Source of the DNA: Anaerolineae bacterium
Lineage (GTDB): Bacteria > Chloroflexota > Anaerolineae > Aggregatilineales > Phototrophicaceae
NCBI GenBank assembly: GCA_019912965.1
Contig: JAIOHM010000191.1
Span: 1-38,522 of the forward strand
Direction: 5' to 3'
DNA length: 38,522 nt
A model generated the notes under the pieces. It was not told the DNA's origin. It did not search any database and was given only the letters and a program-made list of their open reading frames with translations. The position numbers and the translations under genes were made by a program. This document shows, piece after piece, positions 15,048-24,134 of this stretch. Position 1 is the first letter of the stretch. Each line of letters opens with the position of its first letter.

Positions 15048-16457
15048 CTACGGAATTATGTACTCCGGCGAAAGCGAACCGATCAAGCCGTCTGCATTGA
15101 TGCTGGTGATAGCCAATCCTGCAAATTGTGACGACACAAAGCCATCCCAATCCACGCTGTTGTTCGGCCACGGGAACGACTGGTCATAAACTATCGAACC
15201 GGGGCGGCGCAGCGCGATCAAATAACCTGTCGCGCCGGGAACAGGCTCCCAGACGAGTGTCCGTGTACCCTGATCGTTGGCACGCAGAACAATGTTGCGC
15301 GGCGGCGGTAGACCATCAGCCAGCACGGTTGCCACTGTGAAAACGGTTTGAGTGGAGCGCATTAAGTAAGTGGCTTGTATATCGTCAATCGTGTCCTGCG
15401 GGGTGTGCTGACGGGAACGGTCTTCCATGGCCTCGACAAAGCGCACGGCTGGAAAACCCACATCACTGAAGGACAGATGATCGCTGTAACGTCCTTCGCG
15501 GTCACCTGTGCTCTGAATCAAAACCTGCATATTGGGCATGTAATAGGTATCGATCAAGCCGATAGCACGGGCAAGCTGACGTGAACCGGAGTCCGGCCCT
15601 TCATTTGTACCCCCTGAATACAGGCGAATCTGGTTATCCACCACCTGCCCTAACGGCCCGGTCTGGCTGCCGATGATGTCCATGTTGAGCATGGCATCCA
15701 CACGGATATTGTTCTTTTGTAGGAATTGGATGAAAGCGCGGCTGCCCTGTCTACCCACTTCTTCCGCCGCGAATGCCACAAAAATTACCGTCGCACGGTG
15801 AGGACGGGTACTCATCAGGCGGGCGATTTCGATCAGCGCGGCTACGCCGGAAGCATTGTCGTTCGCGCCGGGTGCAGGATAGCTGGCATCCAGCGGGTCC
15901 ATGGATATGCTGTCATAGTGTGCACCAATGACGATAATGCCACCATCAACTCCTTTGCCGCCCAGAATCCCAACGACATTGTTCTGAATGGTATCCAGTC
16001 CATTCCAGGTGAGCCGGAAATCATTGGCGAGAACGGTGAAGTCGCCATTGGAAGTCTGCTGAATTTCCTGAAACTGGCGGGAGACATAGTTATAGGCCGC
16101 GCCCAAACCCTGATCAGCCAAATTGGTGGGCGAATTTACATGGCGCGTTCCAAAGCCAGCGAGTGTGCTGATGTGGATAAAAAGACGGTCGGGGTCAATC
16201 TGGTTGAGCAGGTTCTGCAAATCTGAACTGACTGCCGGAGCGACACTAACGGGTTGATTAACTGCGCTTTGCTGCTGTGGGAGTTCGGTCGGGCTGAGAG
16301 TCGAAAAGGTAATCGGCGGCAGCGGTGTATCTGTGACGCGCGCTACAGGTACAAGTGTGGGCGGCAAGGTGGTGGGGCTGCCCAGATTGCAGGCCAGCGC
16401 GACCAAGCCAAACCAGCCGAAAATGCAAATCATGAAAAGGGGAATGGTGCGTTTCAT
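15048..16457 (-). CDS. M28 family zinc aminopeptidase with lipoprotein-like N-terminus and FnIII-like tail
   Basis: A 469-residue exported metallopeptidase. The N-terminus MKRTIPLFMICIFGWFGLV ends at ALAC (Cys23), a non-standard lipobox, then a Thr/Pro stalk. The M28 domain shows all expected zinc ligands: H180 (GAHYDS), D200 (GANDNASG), E232-E233 (AAEEVG), D260 (NMDIIG) and H351 (RQHTPQDT). The family releases N-terminal amino acids from peptides. The last 90 residues (LVWEPVPGATGYLIALR) look like a fibronectin III fold. ATG 16457 was chosen for signal-peptide quality; an ATG at 16487 would add ten basic and polar residues. No ribosome site is evident for either. It is a likely scavenging enzyme on the cell surface. 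Confidence 0.88.
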   Translation of the reverse strand: MKRTIPLFMICIFGWFGLVALACNLGSPTTLPPTLVPVARVTDTPLPPITFSTLSPTELPQQQSAVNQPVSVAPAVSSDLQNLLNQIDPDRLFIHISTLAGFGTRHVNSPTNLADQGLGAAYNYVSRQFQEIQQTSNGDFTVLANDFRLTWNGLDTIQNNVVGILGGKGVDGGIIVIGAHYDSISMDPLDASYPAPGANDNASGVAALIEIARLMSTRPHRATVIFVAFAAEEVGRQGSRAFIQFLQKNNIRVDAMLNMDIIGSQTGPLGQVVDNQIRLYSGGTNEGPDSGSRQLARAIGLIDTYYMPNMQVLIQSTGDREGRYSDHLSFSDVGFPAVRFVEAMEDRSRQHTPQDTIDDIQATYLMRSTQTVFTVATVLADGLPPPRNIVLRANDQGTRTLVWEPVPGATGYLIALRRPGSIVYDQSFPWPNNSVDWDGFVSSQFAGLAITSINADGLIGSLSPEYIIP

Positions 16458-16553
16458 AGTGATTATTTTACCACGCCCGCGTGTCATTATGGCTTAAGCG
16501 GTGGGGAAACGTCAGGCTTTCAAGCGATTTTAATATTTGATGGCCGAGAAATA

Positions 16554-16591
16554 AAAACAGCCTGCAACCTTTTCAGGCTACAGGCTGTTTT
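16554..16591 (-). terminator. Intrinsic terminator of the ABC-exporter operon
   Basis: A perfect 11-bp stem, AAAACAGCCTG (16554-16564) and CAGGCTGTTTT (16581-16591), with a 16-base loop. Read on the minus strand, the stem is followed by a T-run (TTTTTAT). It starts 12 bp after the stop of the last permease gene, so it marks the operon end. Confidence 0.85.
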
Positions 16592-16603
16592 AAGTCAGCA
16601 CTT

Positions 16604-17674
16604 TCAGACGGCGAAAGCTGCCTGCCGCTGCTTACGCTGAACGGCGATGGCTAACCCGGCCAGCAGTACCAGAATTAAGCCAATCAGGATGGCGACCTGC
16701 CCTCCAATCTCGTTCCACCCTGCCCCGTTGAGGGCGATGTCCTGAATTGGCCCGATGATGTAGTACGTCGGGAACACCTGTGCTAACCACTGCGGCAGTT
16801 GCGGGATCATGTTGATGAGGGCTGGTGCATACAACAAGATCGACATGGATTTAACCACAGTGAACAATCCGTTGATGTCTTTGGTGAACGTGCCCAAAAT
16901 GATCCCAAATTCCGCCGCCGCAATCGCGCCCAATCCCAGCACAAAGATCAGCAAGAGTGGCTGTGTACCAAACGCCTGATTCAGCGTCAGGATCACGATT
17001 CCCATCACCAGACTGATGCCCACACCCAGCAGGGCTTTTGACATGAGCACTTCACCCAGCGAAGTGGGCGTAATGGTCAAAGCCTGAAGGGTGCGCTTCT
17101 GCTTTTCATCGACCAGCGAAACCGCCGGGACGAGTGTGCCACCCAGAATGATGGTCATCAAAACCAGCAGCGGCAAAAGGCGCTCCGACCACGACACGAT
17201 TTCGCCTTCGCCCAGCGTTACGGGTTCAACTGTCACCGGCACATCGCGCCCGCTGACTGTGACCACATTTTTCGCCAGCGATGTAATCAAGGTTGCCCGG
17301 TCGGTAATCAAACCTTCGCCCCAGAAATACAGCGTCAAATCGGTATTTGTGCCATCCTGCACTGCTGCATCAAATCCCGGCGGGATGATGACACCTGCCT
17401 CGACCACACCGTTTTCTACATCGCGGCGCAACATGTCGGCAGATGTGTAGATACGGGTATCCAGATAATCCTGCGACAGGAACAGCGGTGTAAGTTCTGA
17501 CTGGCCTTCGTCGATGATGCCCAGCCTCGGCGTGCTGCTGAGCAAGCGTCCGAAAACCAGCGCGACCACCAGCGATACCACTATCGGGATAACCGTCGCA
17601 AACATGAAGATGAAGTTCCGGGTGCCATGTGAAAGTTCTTTGCCCAACAGCACCCCAATCCGGCGGATATTCAT
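16604..17674 (-). CDS. ABC-2 type exporter permease (second subunit)
   Basis: A 356-residue membrane protein of the ABC-2 family. The first helix (FIFMFATVIPIVVSLVVALVFG) is followed by a large outside domain of about 130 residues and then five further hydrophobic helices, with the family's cytoplasmic EKQKRTLQALTITP segment between helices. It pairs with the permease upstream and the ATPase to export an unknown substrate (lipid, drug or Na+ efflux systems have this layout). AAGGAAA precedes ATG 17674, whose ATGA overlaps the stop of the first permease. A longer reading to 17836 only runs back into that gene. Confidence 0.9.
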   Translation of the reverse strand: MNIRRIGVLLGKELSHGTRNFIFMFATVIPIVVSLVVALVFGRLLSSTPRLGIIDEGQSELTPLFLSQDYLDTRIYTSADMLRRDVENGVVEAGVIIPPGFDAAVQDGTNTDLTLYFWGEGLITDRATLITSLAKNVVTVSGRDVPVTVEPVTLGEGEIVSWSERLLPLLVLMTIILGGTLVPAVSLVDEKQKRTLQALTITPTSLGEVLMSKALLGVGISLVMGIVILTLNQAFGTQPLLLIFVLGLGAIAAAEFGIILGTFTKDINGLFTVVKSMSILLYAPALINMIPQLPQWLAQVFPTYYIIGPIQDIALNGAGWNEIGGQVAILIGLILVLLAGLAIAVQRKQRQAAFAV

Positions 17675-18741
17675 TGCAGTTTCCTTCCCAGAACTACCGT
17701 ACCCAGCGTGAGCAGGGCCATCCCCGTCACCAGCAAAATCAGCAGGTTGGGGGTCATGTCGCCCCATCCAGCGTTGAAGTTGATAACCCGATGCAGCGTA
17801 TCCACCAGATAGTAAGATGGGATTACGCGCACCCAATCCGAAATCGTACCCGGAAACATGATACTCACCGACGGGATACCCAGCACGATGATTGCCAGCA
17901 TCCCCCAGCTAATGACCGACATCAAATCCCTGGATATGGCGGCGATCAGGAAGCCAACACCCGTGACCAGCAGTGCGCCTAACAGCAGTGCCGTTAGTAT
18001 CAGCAGGGGTTCAATCCCCAGTTTTCCGGTGATGACAATCAGCACAACCGCCTGCACAAAGGCCAGCCCAACACCCGTGATACTTTTGCCCACGAACAAC
18101 TCGCGCAAGTTCATCGGCGTGACAAGCAGCGCCCGCAGCGTTCCGCGTTCAGTCTCCTCCGCAATCAGGTTTGCCAACCCCAGCGTTTCCATCATGAAAA
18201 GCAGGACAGCAAACAGCGGCAACAACCGATCACGCGGCGCGATTTCCCGCCCTGCCAGATCGTAACCCAGCACTTCTTCATGGCGGTCAATGAGCAGCGG
18301 TTTTTCGTTAGAGGTGTAGCTGATTTCATTGAACACCAACGTCAGCAGATCATTGAAGGCCATGTTCAGGTCGGCAGGAATCCCCGGTGGATAGTAAGCA
18401 GTAACACGCATCGGCGCGCCCGCTGTCATTGTTTCCCCGGCATCGGTGGGCAGTACCACGCCAACCCGATAATCTCCGGCTTCAACCGCCGCGATCATGG
18501 CTTCCTGATCATCAAAGGTGACGACTGCCATCTCGCGCGATTCCAGTTCTTCGATCACGATTGCAGGGGCGGTGGATGGGTAAATGGCAACCGTGAATTT
18601 CTCGGTAGCTGTGCCGGGCATCCCGAAGTAAATCAGGATGTAGGCCAGCAGCGATACGATAGACACAAAAGCAAAGAACCGATTGCGAAAAAACAGCGAC
18701 AGGTCTTTGCGTACCAGCGCAGCGATAATCCCAGTGTTCAT
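17671..18741 (-). CDS. ABC-2 type exporter permease (first subunit)
   Basis: A 356-residue membrane protein with one N-terminal helix (FAFVSIVSLLAYILIYFG), an external domain of about 130 residues, and a C-terminal bundle of five helices. The conserved cytoplasmic ETERGTLRALLVTPMNLRE segment is typical of ABC-2 permeases. It resembles the second permease in length and layout, which suggests a heterodimer formed after duplication. Its ATG overlaps the ATPase stop as TGATG (18739-18743), so translation is coupled. Confidence 0.9.
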   Translation of the reverse strand: MNTGIIAALVRKDLSLFFRNRFFAFVSIVSLLAYILIYFGMPGTATEKFTVAIYPSTAPAIVIEELESREMAVVTFDDQEAMIAAVEAGDYRVGVVLPTDAGETMTAGAPMRVTAYYPPGIPADLNMAFNDLLTLVFNEISYTSNEKPLLIDRHEEVLGYDLAGREIAPRDRLLPLFAVLLFMMETLGLANLIAEETERGTLRALLVTPMNLRELFVGKSITGVGLAFVQAVVLIVITGKLGIEPLLILTALLLGALLVTGVGFLIAAISRDLMSVISWGMLAIIVLGIPSVSIMFPGTISDWVRVIPSYYLVDTLHRVINFNAGWGDMTPNLLILLVTGMALLTLGTVVLGRKLQ

Positions 18742-19604
18742 CAGTTCAACCCCCGTCCTGTCATACGGATGAAAATGTCTTCCAGCGTGGCCTCTTCACT
18801 GTGAACCGTCGCTACCCGTTCGTGGGCTAAGAGATGATTCAACGTTTGTGAGGTTTCTGGCTGGTCGAGAATGATCTCGCGGGTTTCCAGCCTGCCATCC
18901 GGGCATTCGATTTCGATTTTCAACGCCCGTTTGCCGAACTGCTGCTTGAGCGCGTGCGGCGTATCCAGCGCGACGATCCTGCCCTGATTGATGAAGGCTA
19001 CCCGATGCGAGAGTTTGTCGGCTTCCACCATGTCATGGGTGGTCAGGAAAACGGTTGTTCCCTGCTGGCTGGCATCGCGTATCAGGCTGCGAATCGTCTC
19101 CGAAGAAACCGGATCGAGACCATCGGTTGGTTCATCTAAAAACAGGATATTCGGCTGGTTGACCAGCGCCCGCGCCAGCATCAACCGCTGCTTCATGCCT
19201 TTGGAATAACCGGATACCCGTTCATTCGCGCGTCCACCTAACCCCACTTTTTCCAGCAGATTCTGAGGGTTGAAGGCTTTTACACCAAACAACCGCGCGA
19301 ACAACGCCAGATTTTCGGTGGCGGTCATCTGCTCATAGAGATTGGAAGTCTCGAAGGCCACGCCAATCTGTGCCTGCACTTTGCTGGCTTGTTTGCTTAC
19401 GTCCATCCCTAGCAGAACAGCCCGCCCTTCAACCGGACGAAGCTGCCCAGTGAGCATCTTCACGGTGGTGGATTTGCCCGCGCCATTCGGCCCCAGAAAA
19501 CCCAAGACTTCGCCCCGCCCAACCGCAAAATTGATGTGATCCACCGCTGTTAGTTGACCATAACGATGAGTCAAATTCTCAGCGATGATGGTTTTGTCGT
19601 TCAT
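18741..19604 (-). CDS. ABC exporter ATPase subunit
   Basis: A 287-residue nucleotide-binding subunit. Walker A is GPNGAGKS (38-45), the signature is SGYSKGMKQR (131-140) in place of LSGGQ, Walker B is ILFLDEP (153-159), and H190 is the switch histidine. The C-terminal 70 residues form the DUF4162-type extension common in ABC-2 exporter ATPases. ATG 19604 lies four bases after the stop of the 76-aa gene; an upstream AAGGGGA provides ribosome binding. It powers the two permeases that follow. Confidence 0.95.
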   Translation of the reverse strand: MNDKTIIAENLTHRYGQLTAVDHINFAVGRGEVLGFLGPNGAGKSTTVKMLTGQLRPVEGRAVLLGMDVSKQASKVQAQIGVAFETSNLYEQMTATENLALFARLFGVKAFNPQNLLEKVGLGGRANERVSGYSKGMKQRLMLARALVNQPNILFLDEPTDGLDPVSSETIRSLIRDASQQGTTVFLTTHDMVEADKLSHRVAFINQGRIVALDTPHALKQQFGKRALKIEIECPDGRLETREIILDQPETSQTLNHLLAHERVATVHSEEATLEDIFIRMTGRGLN

Positions 19605-19608
19605 CTCC

Positions 19609-19839
19609 TCATTCCCCTTCCTGTTTATCTTCAATTCGGCGTACAGAAATCAAGGAAAGTCCCAGGTTATGCAGCTTTTTCAGCACCCCAAAGAGGGCTG
19701 TCTGGTCTGCCAGCCTGCCACGCAGCAGGGTTGTGCGCGCGGTTGGAAAAGTGATGGTCAGGTTATCCAACCATTCTGACCAATACCTGTCCAGGTGTCC
19801 TTCAATGATGATTTCGTACAGGATGTGATTTGTTTCCAT
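19609..19839 (-). CDS. Small conserved 76-aa protein of ABC operon
   Basis: A 76-residue soluble protein with the pattern YEIIIEGHLDRYWSEWLDNL, then LADQTALFGVLKKLHNLGL, then LISVRRIED. Proteins of this shape are often found next to ABC transporters or regulators in Chloroflexota and Actinobacteria and have no assigned function, as far as I recall. The last strand-helix-strand layout suggests a small alpha/beta fold, perhaps dimeric. It stops four bases before the ATPase start. No strong ribosome site precedes ATG 19839. A regulatory or accessory role with the exporter is inferred from position only. Confidence 0.72.
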   Translation of the reverse strand: METNHILYEIIIEGHLDRYWSEWLDNLTITFPTARTTLLRGRLADQTALFGVLKKLHNLGLSLISVRRIEDKQEGE

Positions 19840-19907
19840 GTAGACAGGATAGGGGAAAGCCGAATCCGAGTCCCCACAGGAAACTGTAGTTTGGGACTGT
19901 AGGTGAT

Positions 19908-22583
19908 TTAGATCAGTTCAAGTTCGCGGGCGCGCTGGACAGCCTGCGTGCGGTGGGTAACACCCAACTTGCTATAGATGTTTTTGGTGTGGTAGAGGAC
20001 GGTATTCAGACTAATGACCAGTTGATCGGCAATTTCTTGATTTTTTAGCCCACTGGCGATCAACCGCAGCACTTCCCGTTCGCGTTCGCTGAGGGCATCC
20101 GGGGATGTGGTCGGTGGTGGGGAAGCTGCTGAAAGAGCATCAATCAACTGCTGCGCGTACTCTGGTGTAACACCCCGCACCATCGCCAGTTTTAACAGCG
20201 GCAGCAGCGCCGGACTGCTATCCAGAAATGTGCGGGTGAAATGACCGGGTTCGCCCAGACGTAAGGCTTCACTAAAGGTTTGCAAGGCTTCGTCGGTTTT
20301 GCCCTGTGCTTGCAAGAGCAGGGTCAGGATGATGAGGATGATCAAATCAATACTGACTCGCTGATAGGTGCGGTTGGCGTTCAGAAGCCGTTCAAGCAAT
20401 GATTGGGCTACCGCCAGTTGACCCTGCACCGCCAGAATGCGGGCGAGGGTGAGGTATTCAAATTCGCGCGATGGAATGATTTCATCGTCCACCGATAGTT
20501 GGCGTTCAGCCACCCAAACGAGGGCAGCGCGGGTATCGCCTTTCGCCAGCCACAACAGTGCCCGCAGTGCCGCAAAGGGCGAGGCAATCCAAGGCGGCAG
20601 TGGTGTGGTTTGCCCCAGCTTTTCTATCCGTGCGATTACGGCTTCAGCCCCCTCAAAATCCCGCGCGACCAGCAAACAGCGGGTGCGGTAGAGGTGTATC
20701 CATCCGGTAAAACCGATGTGGCGGACGTGGATGCTGGTATCCATCGCCTGCTGAGTTTGTGCCAGCGCCTCGGCTACCTGATTCCATTCACATAAAATAT
20801 CGCCGCGCAGCGCGTACAGACAGCCTGCCATGGTGGTTTGTGCCAGTCCAGTTTGCTCCGCCAGCGCAATTTGCTGGGAGCAGGTATCGTAAGCCTGTCG
20901 CAACAATCCACGCTGACGCTGTGTGCCTGCCAGTTTAAATCCGGCGTTGAGCGATAGATAAACGTTTCCAGCAGCACGACTTTTCGCCAACGCAGACTGA
21001 TAGGCTTCCCCGGCGGTGATCGGATTTCCGCCCAGACTGTAGGCATCTCCCAGCGCAATGGCTGCACTGCTGCTCCATGTCGAGCGAACATCCGTCAGCA
21101 GATTTACGGCTTTCTGTGCCCATTGAGTGATACTGGGTGTATCGCCTTTAAAGGTGGCGATGAATGCGCGTGTGGCCGCGATGCGCCCGCGCAGTTCGTC
21201 GGATAGTGGATTTCGTTCGGCTTGTCCCAGACTGTTTTCCGCCCCGTCAGATTGCCCACTTGTAAACGCCAGCCAACCCTGAAAGATGCCCAGTTTGGGA
21301 TGTTCGGCCAATATATCCGGCGGGAGCAGCCCCAACCAGCGGCGCAGTTTATCGTGTTCGCCGCGTTCCCATACACTGTCTCCAAATTGTTCCAATAAAA
21401 GGGCAACCTGAACCGAGTCTGACGTGGCAACGGCGTGATGAATTGCTTCATCAATCGCGGCCTCATCACCGGATGAAAGGGCATAAGTGGCATACCAAGT
21501 GCTGGCGCGGTGGTGGAGTTCGGCAAAGGACTCTGGCATCATCTGGCGCAAACGCTGGCGCAGCAGATCGGCAAACAGGTGATGATAACGATACCAACGC
21601 CGCTCATCATCCAACGGTACGATGAACAGATTCATCTGCTCCAGTTTTTCCAGAAAGAACTGGCTATCTCCGCTTTGGCGAAGGATGTCGCACAGGTCGG
21701 CACACATCCGGTCAAGCACCGAGCTTTCCAGCAAAAATCGTTGAATATCGGGTGGCTGCCGTTGGAATACTTCGTCGGTGAGGTAATCCATAATGTAGCG
21801 GTGGGTTCCGCTGAGTGCTGTCACCAGTCGATTATCCGGTGCGGTTTGTATGGCGATTGCAGCCAGTTGCAAACCAGCAATCCAGCCTTCGGTGCGGGTA
21901 CAGAGCTGATTTATTTCAGAAATGGGCAGCGCCAAACCCATCGTTTCCTGTAAGAACAGACTGGCTTCATGGGGTGTAAAGCGCAGATCATGTTCGCGGA
22001 TTTCGGTGATTTGTCGCCGTGCCCGCAGCCGGGAAAGCGGCAGAGTCGGATCAATCCGGCTGATAATCATCAGATGTACATGAGCGGGCAGGTAGTCCAG
22101 CAAAAAGGCGGTGGCGGAGTCGATCTGTGGATTATCCAGCGCATGGTAATCGTCCAGCGCGAGGATGATCTGACGCGGCGGGGACTCCTCCGCTAATGCG
22201 ATGATATCGTTCACCAGCGCGGTTAGGACGGCTTCCGCATCTGGCGGTTCGGGAGTATGGAGGGCATCTTGCAGGCCGCGCCCGATGTAGGGATCAATTT
22301 TCTGGAATGCGGCAATCACATACGACAGGAAACGAGCGAGATCATTATCGGCTTCATCCAGCGCCAGCCACACATAATCCACCAACTCGCGCGATAAACC
22401 CGACAGCCAGCGGGCAACCAGTGTGGTTTTACCAAAACCCGCCGGGGCAGCAATCAGAGTTAGCTTGCTTTCCAGCGCCGCATCCAGCTTTTGAAACAGA
22501 CGCGGGCGGGCAATGGCCGATCCGCCAGCCGGAAGATGCAGTTTGGTTTGCAGCAGTTGTGCCGATGACTGTCGCTTTTTCAT
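19908..22583 (-). CDS. MalT-like LuxR-family ATP-dependent transcription activator
   Basis: An 891-residue STAND-type regulator. Residues 1-300 are the NTPase module, with Walker A APAGFGKTT (46-54) and Walker B IILALDDYH (139-147). A long helical sensor of TPR-like repeats follows (about 380-820). The C-terminal 65 residues are a LuxR helix-turn-helix (SEREREVLRLIASGLKNQEI, then NTVLYHTKNIYSKL). By analogy with MalT, an inducer and ATP promote oligomerisation and DNA binding. It starts 11 bp after the methionine aminopeptidase stop, at ATG 22583 (a TTG lies just before it). The 76-aa gene and ABC genes follow, so it probably regulates the exporter; the signal is unknown. Confidence 0.92.
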   Translation of the reverse strand: MKKRQSSAQLLQTKLHLPAGGSAIARPRLFQKLDAALESKLTLIAAPAGFGKTTLVARWLSGLSRELVDYVWLALDEADNDLARFLSYVIAAFQKIDPYIGRGLQDALHTPEPPDAEAVLTALVNDIIALAEESPPRQIILALDDYHALDNPQIDSATAFLLDYLPAHVHLMIISRIDPTLPLSRLRARRQITEIREHDLRFTPHEASLFLQETMGLALPISEINQLCTRTEGWIAGLQLAAIAIQTAPDNRLVTALSGTHRYIMDYLTDEVFQRQPPDIQRFLLESSVLDRMCADLCDILRQSGDSQFFLEKLEQMNLFIVPLDDERRWYRYHHLFADLLRQRLRQMMPESFAELHHRASTWYATYALSSGDEAAIDEAIHHAVATSDSVQVALLLEQFGDSVWERGEHDKLRRWLGLLPPDILAEHPKLGIFQGWLAFTSGQSDGAENSLGQAERNPLSDELRGRIAATRAFIATFKGDTPSITQWAQKAVNLLTDVRSTWSSSAAIALGDAYSLGGNPITAGEAYQSALAKSRAAGNVYLSLNAGFKLAGTQRQRGLLRQAYDTCSQQIALAEQTGLAQTTMAGCLYALRGDILCEWNQVAEALAQTQQAMDTSIHVRHIGFTGWIHLYRTRCLLVARDFEGAEAVIARIEKLGQTTPLPPWIASPFAALRALLWLAKGDTRAALVWVAERQLSVDDEIIPSREFEYLTLARILAVQGQLAVAQSLLERLLNANRTYQRVSIDLIILIILTLLLQAQGKTDEALQTFSEALRLGEPGHFTRTFLDSSPALLPLLKLAMVRGVTPEYAQQLIDALSAASPPPTTSPDALSEREREVLRLIASGLKNQEIADQLVISLNTVLYHTKNIYSKLGVTHRTQAVQRARELELI

Positions 22584-22594
22584 CAAAACCGTCT

Positions 22595-23338
22595 CTAGAC
22601 AGCGGTGATGAGAATTGGCTGTCCTTTGGTGATGATAACTGTGTGTTCAAATTGGGCTGCTGGACTGCCATCCGGCGTCTTGAGCGTCCAGCCATCCGGG
22701 GCGGTATAAATCCGGCTGGCTTTGGTTGAGACGAAGGGTTCAATGGTCAGCACCATACCTTCACGCAGGAGTTCTTTGGCGCGGCTGGTGTAAAAACCCG
22801 GCACACTCGGCGGCTCGTGCAGTTTGCGACCAACGCCGTGTCCCGGCAAGTCGCGGATAATTTTGAAGCCACAGCCGCGTACAGTGTTTTCCATCGCGCG
22901 GCCAATCTCGTAAATCGGACGTCCGGCTTTGGCCGCTCCAATGCCTTTTTGCAGGGCGGTCTGGGCGCAGTCCATCAGCTTTTGCTTGATGGAAGCGACA
23001 GGCAGCATGGGCATTGTCGCACCTGTATCCGCAAAATAGCCGTCTAATTCGGCAGATACGTCGATGTTTACCAAATCGCCCACCTGAATAACCCGGCTGC
23101 CGGGGATGCCATGCGCCGCTTCATCGTTCAGGCTGATGCACGTCCAGCCGGGGAATTTGTAGGTGACAATCGGGGCGGAATGTGCGCCTTCTGCCTTCAG
23201 AAAGGCTGCACCGATAGCGTCCAGTTCACCTGTGGTTACGCCGGGGCGGCAGGCTTCCTGCATCTTTTTGAGCGTTAGCCCTACAATCTTGCCAATCCGT
23301 AGCAAACCGGCCATGTCCTTGTCGGATTCAATCGTCAT
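22595..23338 (-). CDS. map: Type I methionine aminopeptidase
   Basis: A 247-residue enzyme that removes the initiator methionine from new proteins. The metal ligands are visible: D93, D104, H167, E200 and E231, and H76 (AAHGIPG) is the active-site histidine. The LPGHGVGRKLHEPP block is diagnostic. ATG 23338 is two bases after the stop of the SDR-like gene, with GAAGGA inside that gene as ribosome site. A longer reading from 23380 is not supported. This copy is inside an operon with a regulator and exporter rather than beside ribosomal or adk-secY genes, so it may be a second map gene. Confidence 0.95.
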   Translation of the reverse strand: MTIESDKDMAGLLRIGKIVGLTLKKMQEACRPGVTTGELDAIGAAFLKAEGAHSAPIVTYKFPGWTCISLNDEAAHGIPGSRVIQVGDLVNIDVSAELDGYFADTGATMPMLPVASIKQKLMDCAQTALQKGIGAAKAGRPIYEIGRAMENTVRGCGFKIIRDLPGHGVGRKLHEPPSVPGFYTSRAKELLREGMVLTIEPFVSTKASRIYTAPDGWTLKTPDGSPAAQFEHTVIITKGQPILITAV

Positions 23339-23340
23339 GG

Positions 23341-24024
23341 TTATGCGTCCTTCTGCAATCCACCAAACAACGCTGCCCATTCGGCATCGTCGGGCGGCTT
23401 CCCTTCGGTTTCAATGACCTCAAATGTTACCTGCCGTGCCTCTGGCTGGTTCAAAGCACGCAGACAGATTTCGGCTACATCCGCGCGGCTGATGCGCCCA
23501 CTCATCCGGTCACCCTGATCGAATTGTAACGCGCGTTTCCCGCCCGGCACATCTCCCAGACCACCGGGGCGTACAATCGTATAAACCAAACCGCTTTCGC
23601 GCAGTGCATCCTCGCCTTTGAGTTTCCAGTTCAGCACATTGTTAAACATCTGGTTCAGGCGGTGATTGGGCTGGGTGACACCAATGGACGATACCAACAC
23701 AAAATGAGCGATGTGGGCCGCTTTGGCCGCTTCTACCAAATGCAAAACGCCTTCATAATCCACATGCTGCGGGCTATCCGGGCCATGAGGGGCTTTCGCG
23801 CCGATGGTGCAGATCACCCCATAAATATCGCTGAATAAACCCTTCAACGAGTCCGGTTTGGTGGCATCGGCGGGTACAATTTCCACTGTCGGGCTGAACA
23901 ATTCCCGCGCCATCATGGCATCCCGCGCCAGCACCCGCACTGGCATTTTCCGTTCCGCCAGTTTGCTGACGACTGCCCGCCCAACACCGCCCGTTGCCCC
24001 GGCAACCAGAATCTTTTCCGGCAT
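23341..24024 (-). CDS. NAD(P)-binding SDR-like protein (PF13460 type)
   Basis: A 227-residue atypical short-chain dehydrogenase-like protein. The dinucleotide-binding GATGGVGR motif is at residues 9-16, followed by RVLARD, VLVSSIG and VYTIVRPGGL, all typical of the NmrA/HSCARG-like NAD(P)H-binding group. The catalytic Tyr-x3-Lys is not obvious, so it may act as a redox sensor or reductase rather than a classical dehydrogenase. GAGGAAG before ATG 24024 sets the start; a GTG at 24039 is disfavoured. It is the first gene of the tight seven-gene run ending at 16604. Confidence 0.85.
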   Translation of the reverse strand: MPEKILVAGATGGVGRAVVSKLAERKMPVRVLARDAMMARELFSPTVEIVPADATKPDSLKGLFSDIYGVICTIGAKAPHGPDSPQHVDYEGVLHLVEAAKAAHIAHFVLVSSIGVTQPNHRLNQMFNNVLNWKLKGEDALRESGLVYTIVRPGGLGDVPGGKRALQFDQGDRMSGRISRADVAEICLRALNQPEARQVTFEVIETEGKPPDDAEWAALFGGLQKDA

Positions 24025-24134
24025 AAAAATCTTCCTCACAAGGTCAATCTTTTAACAAACCCTTCTCAGTATATGCCAAATTCAGCGACCTTGTAGCGCC
24101 ATGCCTCCAATAATCCGAAAACAGGGTTAGGCTT

